Part shown: positions 46,498 through 54,725 of the stretch, piece by piece | Layout: every line of letters starts with the position of its first letter | Numbering within the stretch: the stretch's first letter is position 1 | DNA from: JALYRV01 sp040902895 | GTDB taxonomy: Bacteria; Acidobacteriota; Vicinamibacteria; Vicinamibacterales; SCN-69-37 | Direction: 5' to 3' | DNA length: 64,000 nt | Assembly: GCA_040902895.1 (NCBI GenBank) | Contig: JBBDWL010000062.1 | Location: 1-64,000 of the forward strand | The notes under the pieces: generated by a model | Databases searched by the model: none | What the model was told of the DNA's origin: nothing | Seen by the model: the letters and a program-made list of their open reading frames with translations, nothing else | Translations under genes and position numbers: made by a program

Positions 46498-48269
46498 GGG
46501 TTATGTTCGGTGCGGATATGCAGCTCTTTCAGTTGCTTCGCATCGACCGGTGACGGCGCGCCGGCCATCAGGTCGGTTGCGGCGGCGGTCTTCGGGAAGG
46601 CCATCACCTCGCGGATCGACGACTCGCCCGCGAGAATCGCGCAGATGCGATCGACGCCAAAGGCGATGCCGCCATGCGGCGGGGTGCCGTACTCGAGCGC
46701 GTCGAGAAAGAATCCAAAGCGCGCGCGCGCCTCATCGTCTTCGATGCCCAGACGACGGAAGACGCGCCGCTGCAGCGCGGGGTCGTGAATACGGATGCTG
46801 CCGCCCGCGATCTCGCTGCCGTTGAGGGCCAGATCGTACGCGCGGGCGCGAACCGCGCCGGGATCGGCATCGAGCTTGTCGAGGTCCTCGGCCTTGGGCG
46901 ACGTAAACGGATGGTGCATCGAGAACCAGCGGCCCTCGGCGTCGTGGTATTCGAGCAGCGGAAAATCGACGACCCAGGTGAAGGCATACAGATCGGGATT
47001 GAGCAGACCCAGCTTCTTCGCCAGCGTCAGCCGGATCGCTCCAAGCACTTTCGACGCCGACGCCGGCTCGCCCGAGGCCATCAGCACCAGGTCGGCAGGT
47101 TCGGCGGCCGCGGATTCAAGCGCCCGGCGAATCGTGTCGTCACCCGCGGCTTTGAGCGCCGAGCTCTGAATCGCGCCGTCCGGCGAGGTGCGCGCCCACA
47201 CCAGACCCGACGCCCCAAGCTGCTTCGCCTGATCGACGAGATCGTCGATTTCCTTTCGCGAGAATGTCGCGGCGCCCGGCACGGCGATCGCCCGCACGGC
47301 CCCGCCTGCTGCCACCGCATCGCGGAACACGGAAAACGACGACTCGCGGAAGACATCCGACAGGTCCGCGATCGACATCCCCGCGCGCAGATCGGGCTTA
47401 TCGGATCCGTATTTGTGCAGCGCATCCTCGTACGACACGCGCGCGAACGGCGTCTGAATCTCGATGCCGGCAGCCGCGAACATCTCGCGCGTCACGCCTT
47501 CGACGATGCCGAAGACGAGCTCCTCGGTGGCAAACGACATCTCCACGTCGATTTGCGTGAACTCGGGCTGGCGGTCGGCGCGCAGGTCCTCGTCGCGGAA
47601 GCACTTCACGATCTGGAAGTAGCGGTCCATGCCCGCCACCATCAGGATCTGTTTGAAGATCTGGGGGGACTGTGGCAGCGCAAAGAACTCGCCGGGGTGC
47701 ACGCGGCTTGGCACCAGATAGTCACGCGCGCCCTCGGGGGTCGACCGCGTGAGAATCGGCGTTTCGATGTCGAGAAACCCTTGCGCGTCGAAGTAGCGCC
47801 GCGCCGCCATCAACACGCGATGACGCAGCTCGAGGTTCTGCTGCATCTTTGGCCGCCGCAGATCGAGATAGCGGTACTTCAGCCGCGTGTCTTCGCTGAC
47901 GTTCACGTCGTCGGCAATCGGAAACGGCGGCGTCCTGGCTTCGTTGAGCAGCCGGATTTCAGATGCCGCGATTTCGACCTCGCCGGTCGGCATCTTGGGA
48001 TTGATGGTCTTGGGATCGCGCACGTCGACGCGGCCGCTCACCGCTACGACGAACTCGGGGCGAAGCCGCGAGGCGGCCTCGAGCACCTCGCCGGCGCGCG
48101 CGACGACCTGCGTGAGGCCATGGCGGTCGCGCACGTCGAAGAACAGTAGTCCGCCCAGATCCCTGACGCGATGCACCCATCCGAGCAGCACGACGTCTTT
48201 GCCGACGTCGGATGCGCGCACGCCGCCGCACGTGTGGGTGCGCGCCAGATTGCCGAGTGGCTGCATCAT
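46494..48269 (-). CDS. aspS: Aspartate-tRNA ligase
   Basis: The 591-residue class II synthetase has the OB-fold anticodon domain (VVLLGWVHRVRDLGGLLFFDVRD), the catalytic core (YLDLRRPKMQQNLELRHRV, VPSRVHPGEFFALPQSPQ, FRDEDLRADRQPEFTQIDVEM), the GAD insertion and the C-terminal motif 3 (GIAFGVDRICAIL). The residue after RVRD is Leu, as in E. coli (Leu30). Non-discriminating AspRS enzymes often have His there, so a discriminating enzyme is more likely. The ATG overlaps the hisS stop by 4 bases. A second ATG one codon on is equally possible. Confidence 0.97.
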   Translation of the reverse strand: MMQPLGNLARTHTCGGVRASDVGKDVVLLGWVHRVRDLGGLLFFDVRDRHGLTQVVARAGEVLEAASRLRPEFVVAVSGRVDVRDPKTINPKMPTGEVEIAASEIRLLNEARTPPFPIADDVNVSEDTRLKYRYLDLRRPKMQQNLELRHRVLMAARRYFDAQGFLDIETPILTRSTPEGARDYLVPSRVHPGEFFALPQSPQIFKQILMVAGMDRYFQIVKCFRDEDLRADRQPEFTQIDVEMSFATEELVFGIVEGVTREMFAAAGIEIQTPFARVSYEDALHKYGSDKPDLRAGMSIADLSDVFRESSFSVFRDAVAAGGAVRAIAVPGAATFSRKEIDDLVDQAKQLGASGLVWARTSPDGAIQSSALKAAGDDTIRRALESAAAEPADLVLMASGEPASASKVLGAIRLTLAKKLGLLNPDLYAFTWVVDFPLLEYHDAEGRWFSMHHPFTSPKAEDLDKLDADPGAVRARAYDLALNGSEIAGGSIRIHDPALQRRVFRRLGIEDDEARARFGFFLDALEYGTPPHGGIAFGVDRICAILAGESSIREVMAFPKTAAATDLMAGAPSPVDAKQLKELHIRTEHNP

Positions 48270-49573
48270 GATTGCGTTCGGCCCTGCGGCTCGTTCGTGT
48301 CTGCGCCGGCGGTCACGCCGAGGTTTCGAAAGGCCGTCGACTCCTCAGACATGCGCTGCACACGTCCGTAACCGGCGCGGACCAAATCGTCGAACATCCG
48401 CTGCTTGTTCCTGGTCGATCGCACGATCCGCACCGTGAGCCCGCGCCGCAGCAGTTCCTGCTGGCGAGCGATAACCGCCTCCGGCGGATCCTTCTCGTCA
48501 TAGATCAGCGCGACGCGGCTCTCGTCGGGCAGCGTCGCCGCGTCCATGCTCGCGGCAATCTCCAGGAGCCGTTCGAGGCCAAGAGAAAAGCCGCAGGCCG
48601 GCACGTGCTCGCCAAGAAACTTGCCGATCATGTTGTCGTAGCGCCCGCCACCGCCCACGGCGCTCGTCGACACAGGATGCTCGGCTTCGAAGATCGGGCC
48701 GGTGTAGTAGCCAAGACCGCGCACGAGCGAGGGATCGAAACGAATGCTCGCAGGTCCGGCCGCCTCACGAACCGCGGCCGTGATCGACTGATGGTCGGAG
48801 ACAGCAGCGGCGTCGCTCACCGGCACGAGCGACAGGAACTGCTCGAGGGTGAGCTCGGGTGCCTCGCGCAGCTTCCGCAAGCTCGCGCCCAATCGGTCAC
48901 CGCGTCCGCCCGGGAATGACTCGGTAAGTGACTCGGTCACACCATCCAGACCGATCTTGTCCAGCTTGTCGATGATGATGAGCGCCTTCGCCTTCTGGTC
49001 CGCCGGAAGACCCGCACCTGTAATCATCGCGTCGAGAAAACGCCTATCGTTGAGCCGCACGGTCGCGCCATGCAGGCCGATGTCGCGCATGGCCGCGAGT
49101 GTGGCCACGATCAGCTCGATTTCGGCGAGCGTGGACGGCTCGCCGATGATGTCGATGTCGCACTGTGTGAACTGCCGGTATCGGCCCTTCTGCGGCTTCT
49201 CTGCCCGCCAGACCGGACCAATCTGAATGGCGCGAAAGACCGCGGGCAGCTCTCCGTGATGCGATGCGTAATACCGCGCGAGCGGAACGGTGAGGTCATA
49301 CCGAAGGCCGAGATCGCTGAGCTCACCCGGCGCGTCGGCCGCGCTGAGTTCGCCCTTCCCGAGGCCGCGCTTGAGGATCTCGAAGATCATGGCGAGGTTT
49401 TCGCCGCCCTCGCTGCCGCGCAGCCGCTCGATCGGTTCCGCCGCCGGCGTTTCGATCTCGTCGAATCCGTACCGCAGATAGCAAGCGCGGATCGTCGCGA
49501 TCAGTTCTTCCTTGCGGCGCTTCGCTTCCGGCGCAAGGTCTCTAAAACCTTTGGCCGGCAGGACCTTACTCAT
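48266..49573 (-). CDS. hisS: Histidine-tRNA ligase
   Basis: The 435-residue protein has the HisRS class II core: KGFRDLAPEAKRRKEEL, LGLRYDLTVPLARYYASH, QIGPVWRAEKPQKGRYRQFTQCDIDIIG, and the two histidine motifs LVRGLGYYTGPIFEA and SVGGGGRYD-like STSAVGGGGRYDNMIG. The C-terminal anticodon-binding domain follows, with RIVRSTRNKQRMFDDLVRA. Its ATG overlaps, as ATGA, the stop of a truncated gamma-carbonic-anhydrase frame. That frame probably carries the promoter and the ribosome start for the operon. Confidence 0.97.
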   Translation of the reverse strand: MSKVLPAKGFRDLAPEAKRRKEELIATIRACYLRYGFDEIETPAAEPIERLRGSEGGENLAMIFEILKRGLGKGELSAADAPGELSDLGLRYDLTVPLARYYASHHGELPAVFRAIQIGPVWRAEKPQKGRYRQFTQCDIDIIGEPSTLAEIELIVATLAAMRDIGLHGATVRLNDRRFLDAMITGAGLPADQKAKALIIIDKLDKIGLDGVTESLTESFPGGRGDRLGASLRKLREAPELTLEQFLSLVPVSDAAAVSDHQSITAAVREAAGPASIRFDPSLVRGLGYYTGPIFEAEHPVSTSAVGGGGRYDNMIGKFLGEHVPACGFSLGLERLLEIAASMDAATLPDESRVALIYDEKDPPEAVIARQQELLRRGLTVRIVRSTRNKQRMFDDLVRAGYGRVQRMSEESTAFRNLGVTAGADTNEPQGRTQS

Positions 49574-49680
49574 ACGCTGCTCTCGGCGCCGATCTGCACG
49601 TCGCCAATCACCTGCGCGCTCTCATCGATGTAGACAGTGGGATCCACTTGCGGGAGAATGCCCCGGAACGGCCGCAACAT
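49570..49680 (-). pseudogene. Truncated gamma-carbonic-anhydrase-like remnant upstream of hisS
   Basis: The 36-residue frame reads MLRPFRGILPQVDPTVYIDE and continues with SAQVIGDVQIGAESSV before a stop. This matches the N-terminus and first hexapeptide turns of gamma-carbonic anhydrase/YrdA-type left-handed beta-helix proteins, which are normally about 170-180 residues long. The rest of the gene is missing and hisS begins in its stop codon (ATGA). Deletion joined the 5' end of that gene to hisS, leaving a leader peptide that may couple translation of hisS. The assignment rests on pattern recognition only. Confidence 0.65.
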
Positions 49681-51973
49681 TCATCCAATTATAGTGTTCC
49701 CTCTCCTGCTTCTGCTCTACGGACTGTCGGGCGCCGCCGCGCTGGTGTATCAGGTGCTGTGGGTGCGGCTGCTTGGCCTGACGTTCGGCGTCACGGTGCA
49801 TGCCGCGGCCACGGTGCTCGCCAGCTTCATGGCGGGCCTTGCCCTCGGCAGCGCCCTGGGCGGGCGCCTGGCCGATCGCACAAACAATCCGCTGCGCACG
49901 TTTGGCCTGATTGAGGTCGGAGCGGGTCTGACGGCGTTGGCCTCGCCCGCGTTGCTGGATGCCGTGCAGACGTTGTTCGTGCGCTGGCATCCCGGTACCT
50001 CCGAAGGCAATCTGCGCCTCACGCTGCTGCGGTTCGCGCTCTCGGCCCTCGTGCTGATCGTGCCGTCGATGTTGATGGGCGCGACGCTGCCGATGATCGT
50101 GCGCGCGGCGCGCGCCTATGCGGGTCACGCGGCACGGCTGGGAGTCCTGTACGGCACCAACACGCTCGGCGCGATGACAGGCACGCTGCTGGCGGGCATC
50201 TGGATGATTCCCGCGATCGGCATGACGCGCAGCTTCCTGCTCGCCGCCGGCACCAACACGCTCGTCGGCCTGGGCGCCCTCGTGGCAAGCCGCGGCGTAG
50301 TGCGAACGGCCGCGGTCGACGCTGACAGTAGTTCTGACTTTTCAACTCTCAAGTCTGAATTAACGTTGCCGCGCCCATGGGCGGTGGCGTTCATCGTTGT
50401 GCTGTCGGGCTTCGTGGCGCTCGCACTGGAAGTCGTCTGGTTCCGCGTGCTCGCGGCCATCATCCTGAGGCCGACGACCTACGCGTTCACGATCATGCTG
50501 ACGGCGGTGCTGGCCGGGATCGGCCTTGGCAGCTATGTCGCCGGCGCCATTCTGCGGCGGTCGCGGCGCTGGGGCCTGTGGCTCGCCGCCGCCGAAATCG
50601 GCACCGGCGCCGCGGCGCTGCTGTCGTTCCGCGGCATGGCGTGGAGCCTCGACGTGATGCGGTGGGCCAACGAGTGGATCGCGCGGTACCTGCCGGATCA
50701 TCTCGCGCCGCTGCTGGTCGGCACCTTCCTCTCGATTTTTCCCGCCGCGCTGATGATGGGCATCGCGCTGCCGATCGCGCTGGCGTCGTGGACGTCGGCG
50801 CGACGCGCCGAGAGAGCGGGCCGCCGCATCGGCAACGTGTATGCGCTGAATGTCGCCGGATCGATTGCGGGCTCCCTGGCGGGCGGATTCCTGCTGCTGC
50901 CGCTGCTCGGATCGCACCGCAGCCTGCTCGTGCTGTCGCTGATCATGATGGCCGGCGGCCTCGTGCTGGTGATCGGGCTCGAGCGCCGGTGGCAGCTCGC
51001 GCTCGGCGCGTCGGCACTCCTGCTGGCCGGCGCCGGCGCGGCGACCCTGCCTGACCTGAACGAGGTGGTGCTGCCGCTCCGCTATCGCGGCATGCGCACG
51101 CTCTGGCGTCAGGAAGGCATTCAGACCACCGTCACGGTGCAGCAGGGATCGCAGCGCGTACTGCTGCTCAACGGCCTGCATCAGGCGAACGACTCGCGCA
51201 GCATGGTCGCGTTCCACAAGCACCTCGCCCTGCTGCCGCTGGCGCTGCATCCGAATCCGCGGACGTTTCTCTCGGTCGGACTCGGCGGCGGCGCGACTCC
51301 CGGCGGCGCGTCCGAGTATCCGGGCGTGCGTGTCTATTCCGTCGAGCTCTCGTCGACGGTGGTCGAGGGCGCGCGTTTCTTCTCACACATCAACAACGAT
51401 CTGCTGCGCAAGCCGCACGTTCAAGTGGAGGTCGGCGACGGGCGCACGCATCTGATGGTGACGCGGCGCACATACGACGTCGTGACGGCCGACGCGATCA
51501 TTCCCACGCATGCCGGCGCGGGCGCGCTCTACTCGGCCGACTACTACCGTCTCGTAAAAAAGGTGCTGACGCCGACCGGACTGGTGGCGCAGTGGGTGGG
51601 GCCGACCGGCACCGAACAGTGGAAGATGCTCGTGCGCACGTTCCTGAGCGTGTTTCCTGACGCGACACTCTGGACCGGATCGATCCTCATCGGCGGCCAC
51701 GGACCGCTCGTGATCGATCCCGGCGCGATTGCGCTGAAAGAATCGGAACCGCAGCTGATGGCGCTGCTCGGGCGCGACGGCACGCTGCCGCTCGACCTGC
51801 TGCTCACACGCATCACGGCCGGTCCCGAGGAACTGCGCGCGTTTGTCGGCGACGGCCCCATCCTCACCGACGATCAGCCTCGCGTCGAATATTTCCTGTC
51901 GCTGCCCGAAACAGATCCCGACATCGACCTGTCGCCGCTCAAAGGCGATGCGCGGAAGTACGTAAGAAAATGA
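49658..51973 (+). CDS. Spermidine-synthase-like protein fused to a multi-helix membrane domain
   Basis: The protein of about 771 residues has many membrane helices in its first two-thirds (about residues 10-450), arranged like a duplicated transporter-like region, with LSGAAALVYQVLWVRLLGL and GFVALALEVVWFRVLA at equivalent points. A C-terminal spermidine-synthase/methyltransferase-like domain follows (about 490-680; FLSVGLGGGATPGGAS, YDVVTADAIIPTHAGAGALYSADYYRLV). The nucleotide-binding GGG is retained, but polyamine-site residues are not obvious, so the enzyme activity is unknown. The start is uncertain: ATG 49658, GTG 49637 or a later GTG. Its 5' end overlaps the gamma-carbonic-anhydrase remnant on the other strand. 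Confidence 0.85.
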   Translation: MPRNGRNIHPIIVFPLLLLLYGLSGAAALVYQVLWVRLLGLTFGVTVHAAATVLASFMAGLALGSALGGRLADRTNNPLRTFGLIEVGAGLTALASPALLDAVQTLFVRWHPGTSEGNLRLTLLRFALSALVLIVPSMLMGATLPMIVRAARAYAGHAARLGVLYGTNTLGAMTGTLLAGIWMIPAIGMTRSFLLAAGTNTLVGLGALVASRGVVRTAAVDADSSSDFSTLKSELTLPRPWAVAFIVVLSGFVALALEVVWFRVLAAIILRPTTYAFTIMLTAVLAGIGLGSYVAGAILRRSRRWGLWLAAAEIGTGAAALLSFRGMAWSLDVMRWANEWIARYLPDHLAPLLVGTFLSIFPAALMMGIALPIALASWTSARRAERAGRRIGNVYALNVAGSIAGSLAGGFLLLPLLGSHRSLLVLSLIMMAGGLVLVIGLERRWQLALGASALLLAGAGAATLPDLNEVVLPLRYRGMRTLWRQEGIQTTVTVQQGSQRVLLLNGLHQANDSRSMVAFHKHLALLPLALHPNPRTFLSVGLGGGATPGGASEYPGVRVYSVELSSTVVEGARFFSHINNDLLRKPHVQVEVGDGRTHLMVTRRTYDVVTADAIIPTHAGAGALYSADYYRLVKKVLTPTGLVAQWVGPTGTEQWKMLVRTFLSVFPDATLWTGSILIGGHGPLVIDPGAIALKESEPQLMALLGRDGTLPLDLLLTRITAGPEELRAFVGDGPILTDDQPRVEYFLSLPETDPDIDLSPLKGDARKYVRK
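49688..49693 (-). promoter_or_regulatory. Perfect TATAAT -10 box upstream of the hisS operon
   Basis: TATAAT on the reverse strand (49693-49688) is followed by exactly 7 bases and the ATG of the gamma-carbonic-anhydrase remnant. The -35 region (AGCAGA at 17 bases) is poor. With no room for a ribosome site this again fits a leaderless transcript. The box lies within the coding part of the divergent gene at 49658. Confidence 0.5.
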
Positions 51974-51976
51974 AAC

Positions 51977-53626
51977 TCACCGTCTAATCGTCGGGTACTT
52001 AATCCCCAGCTGCTCGAGATACGTTTTGTACTTCGTCGGGTCGAAATAGAACTTCCGCATCTGCTCGCGGTACCGCGCCATGATGTCGCGATTCAAATCG
52101 ATCGCAGGCTGATCCTCTGGACGAATCAGCGGCTGATACGTCAGCGTCCTGGTCTGCACCGTGCGGAAGTAGTCCCACGCGCGCTCCACGAGCTGCGGCT
52201 TCAGCAGCAGGTCGATGAGCGTCAGCGCCTGCGCCTTGGCGCCCGCGGTCGCGCCTTTGTGCGCGATCGGCGTCGCCATCGCGATGCTGTCGGCCCAGTT
52301 GTGGCCGGGCAGGCCGGGAATGTTCGACGGAAAGCTAAGCGTCACCGTCGGCACGTTCCATGAGATGTCGCCGATGTCGTCGGATCCGCCGCCGCGGTTC
52401 TGCGATTCCAGCACCGGCTGCCCGAGGTTGCCCAGGCGCGTGGCCAGCCCCTGCTCGTTGACGCCAAGCTCCTTCTGCACGGCTTTCGCCAGCATCTGAT
52501 CCTCGGCGCTCCACTCAGGCAGACCAACCTTCTTGATGTTTTCGTACGTCGCCTCGGCCACCACTTTGTTGAAGTGCCTGGGCCACGCCGACCCGAGCAC
52601 TCGCGTCTTCACCAGTTTCGTGCCCGACATCGTCGCAGCGCCCTGCGCCATCTGATCGCCGAGCTTCCACAGATCCATCAGCTTCGGGTACGTCGTCTGC
52701 CGGAAGTAGTACCAGACCGCGGCGGTGCGCGGCACGACGTTGGGCTGATCGCCGCCATTGGTGACGATGTAGTGCGAGCGATGCTCGAGCGGCAGATGCT
52801 CGCGGCGATAGTTCCAGCCGATGTTCATCAGCTCGACGGCGTCGAGCGCGCTGCGCCCGCGCCACGGCGCGCCGGCGCTGTGCGCCGTCTCCCCTTCGAA
52901 CTGATATTCGACCGAGACGAGTCCCGTGCCGCCGCCGGCGCCCCACGACACGCCGAGGTTCCGGCCGACGTGCGTGAAGAGCGCAACGTCGACATCCTTG
53001 AAGAGGCCCGCGCGAATGAAATACGCCTTCGTGCCGACGAGCTCTTCGGCCGTTCCCGGCCAGATGCGAATCGTGCCCGGAATCTTGTCGCGCTCCATGA
53101 TCTTCTTGAGCACGATGGCCGCGGTAATGTTCACGGCCTGGCCCGAGTTGTGGCCTTCGCCGTGCCCGGGCGCGCCTTCGACGATCGGATCGCGGTACGC
53201 GACGCCCGGCTTCTGCGATGACTGCGGAATGCCGTCGATGTCAGAGCCAAGCGCGATCACCGGCTTGCCCGATCCCCAGCTCGCCATGAACGCGGTCGGG
53301 ATGCCGGCGACGCCTTCCTCGACCTGGAATCCGTTCTTTCTGAGAACGTCGACCAGATACTGGTGCGTCTCGACCTCCTGAAAGCCGAGCTCGCCGAAGC
53401 TGAAAATCTGGTCGACCATCTGCTGCGTGAACTCGCGCATCTTCTCGACCTCGGCCAGCGCCTCGGTCTTCAGCCGCGCAATCCGCGCATCGTCGGGCAC
53501 GATGCCCGATTGCGGAGGAGCCGGCGGCCGCTGCTCGGGGGGATCCTGCATGGCGGAGAGTGCCGCCTGACGAGGTGCGAGGACCGATATCAGCAGAGCA
53601 AGAACGGGAACGAGCACGCGTCGCAT
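51977..53626 (-). CDS. Secreted M20-family amidohydrolase (AbgB-like)
   Basis: The 549-residue metallohydrolase has a signal peptide (residues 1-25, MRRVLVPVLALLISVLAP) and a Pro-rich spacer. An M20/peptidase-dimerisation protein follows. Metal-site motifs visible are ALGSDIDGIPQ, GEGHNSGQAV with its His, and GTAEELVGTKAYF with the Glu pair; the distal His is in GLPGHNWADS. It resembles aminobenzoyl-glutamate utilisation protein B. GGAGG lies five bases before the chosen ATG at 53626, and TATAAT is further upstream. The open frame continues upstream to 53776, but that part is antisense to moaA. It is probably periplasmic. The substrate is unknown. Confidence 0.9.
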   Translation of the reverse strand: MRRVLVPVLALLISVLAPRQAALSAMQDPPEQRPPAPPQSGIVPDDARIARLKTEALAEVEKMREFTQQMVDQIFSFGELGFQEVETHQYLVDVLRKNGFQVEEGVAGIPTAFMASWGSGKPVIALGSDIDGIPQSSQKPGVAYRDPIVEGAPGHGEGHNSGQAVNITAAIVLKKIMERDKIPGTIRIWPGTAEELVGTKAYFIRAGLFKDVDVALFTHVGRNLGVSWGAGGGTGLVSVEYQFEGETAHSAGAPWRGRSALDAVELMNIGWNYRREHLPLEHRSHYIVTNGGDQPNVVPRTAAVWYYFRQTTYPKLMDLWKLGDQMAQGAATMSGTKLVKTRVLGSAWPRHFNKVVAEATYENIKKVGLPEWSAEDQMLAKAVQKELGVNEQGLATRLGNLGQPVLESQNRGGGSDDIGDISWNVPTVTLSFPSNIPGLPGHNWADSIAMATPIAHKGATAGAKAQALTLIDLLLKPQLVERAWDYFRTVQTRTLTYQPLIRPEDQPAIDLNRDIMARYREQMRKFYFDPTKYKTYLEQLGIKYPTIRR

Positions 53627-53651
53627 GAGGCCTCCAGAGATCAGTTGCGGC

Positions 53652-53657
53652 ATTATA
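53652..53657 (-). promoter_or_regulatory. Perfect TATAAT -10 box of the M20 gene
   Basis: TATAAT (53657-53652) lies 25 bases before the ATG at 53626 and leaves a short leader containing GGAGG. The palindromic repeat at 53662 occupies the place where the -35 should be. Confidence 0.5.
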
Positions 53658-53661
53658 GTAG

Positions 53662-53681
53662 GCCGGAACTTTAGTTCCGGC
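53662..53681. repeat. Palindromic intergenic repeat, A/T variant
   Basis: GCCGGAACT-TT-AGTTCCGGC is a perfect 9-bp stem with a 2-base loop, preceded by GTAG. Compared with the copy at 38304, the stem differs by one compensated pair. It lies 6 bases before the moaA ATG and within the divergent promoter region of the M20 gene. Confidence 0.75.
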
Positions 53682-53687
53682 GCGTAA

Positions 53688-54707
53688 ATGTCCATCCTCG
53701 ACACCCTCGGCCGTCCGCTCGGCAGCCTGCGCATTTCGGTGACCGACCGATGCAACCTGCGCTGCCTGTACTGCATGCCCGAAGAGAGTTATGCGTGGCT
53801 CCCTCGTGAAGACATCCTGACGTTCGAGGAAACCGCCCTGCTCGCCGATCTGTTCGCGGAGCATGGCGCGACCAAGGTGCGGCTCACCGGTGGCGAGCCC
53901 CTGCTGCGGCGCGATCTCGAAACCCTGGTTGCCTCGATCGCGCAACAACCCTGGCTCGAGGATCTCGCGCTGACGACCAACGGCGTGTTCCTTGCCGATC
54001 ACGCGCGCTCGCTGCGCGCGGCCGGCCTGCAGCGGCTCACCGTCAGTCTCGACACGCTGCAACCGGATCGTTTCGCGGCCATGACGCGCAGGCGCGATCT
54101 CCATTCCGTGCTGCGCGGGCTCGACGCGGCGGCGGCGGCGGGCTTCCCTCTGAAGATCGACACCGTGATCGTGCGGGGCCGGAATGACGATGAAGTGCAG
54201 GATCTGCTGGCGTTCGCGCGCGAGCGCGGGGCCGAGATCCGGTTCATCGAGTACATGGATGTCGGGGGGGCCACGGGCTGGTCGCTCGAGCAGGTCGTGT
54301 CGCGCGACGAGATGCTCGCGCGCGTCGCCGCGGTGCACGGCACGATCGAAACGCTCGAAGGGCGCGGCGCCGCGCCGGCCGAGCGGTATCGGCTGAGCGA
54401 CGGCACGATCTTCGGCGTCATCGCGTCGACGACGCGGCCGTTCTGTCGCGCGTGCGATCGGAGCCGGCTCACCGCCGATGGCGTCTGGCTGCTGTGTCTG
54501 TACGCCGCGCACGGCACCGATTTGCGCCGGCCTCTGCGCGCCGGCGCTCCGCTCGACACGCTGCGGCAGATGATCGCGGCGGTGTGGCGCGGGCGCGCGG
54601 ACCGCGGCGCTGAAGAACGCCGCGCGCTGCCGGCGCGCGGCACGTTCGTGCCGCTCGCAACGCTGAAGCGCGACGCGCACCTCGAGATGCACACGAGGGG
54701 CGGATAA
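53688..54707 (+). CDS. moaA: GTP 3',8-cyclase MoaA (molybdenum cofactor)
   Basis: The 339-residue radical SAM enzyme carries out the first step of molybdopterin synthesis, GTP to 3',8-cyclo-dihydro-GTP. The SAM cluster motif is C22-x3-C26-x2-C29 (DRCNLRCLYCM). LTGGEPLLRRDL and SLDTLQPDRF follow. The C-terminal cluster is FCRACDRSRLTADGVWLLC (C-x2-C-x13-C), and the protein ends in the functional Arg-Gly-Gly. No other moa gene is in the window. The ATG sits 6 bases after the palindromic repeat, with no clear ribosome site. Confidence 0.97.
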   Translation: MSILDTLGRPLGSLRISVTDRCNLRCLYCMPEESYAWLPREDILTFEETALLADLFAEHGATKVRLTGGEPLLRRDLETLVASIAQQPWLEDLALTTNGVFLADHARSLRAAGLQRLTVSLDTLQPDRFAAMTRRRDLHSVLRGLDAAAAAGFPLKIDTVIVRGRNDDEVQDLLAFARERGAEIRFIEYMDVGGATGWSLEQVVSRDEMLARVAAVHGTIETLEGRGAAPAERYRLSDGTIFGVIASTTRPFCRACDRSRLTADGVWLLCLYAAHGTDLRRPLRAGAPLDTLRQMIAAVWRGRADRGAEERRALPARGTFVPLATLKRDAHLEMHTRGG

Positions 54708-54725
54708 AGTATTCTGCCCTCGCTG

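Noticed and set aside
44830..46788. A 652-residue open frame on the + strand
   Set aside because: It runs in another frame over the transporter gene and antisense to the flavoprotein gene; no motifs.
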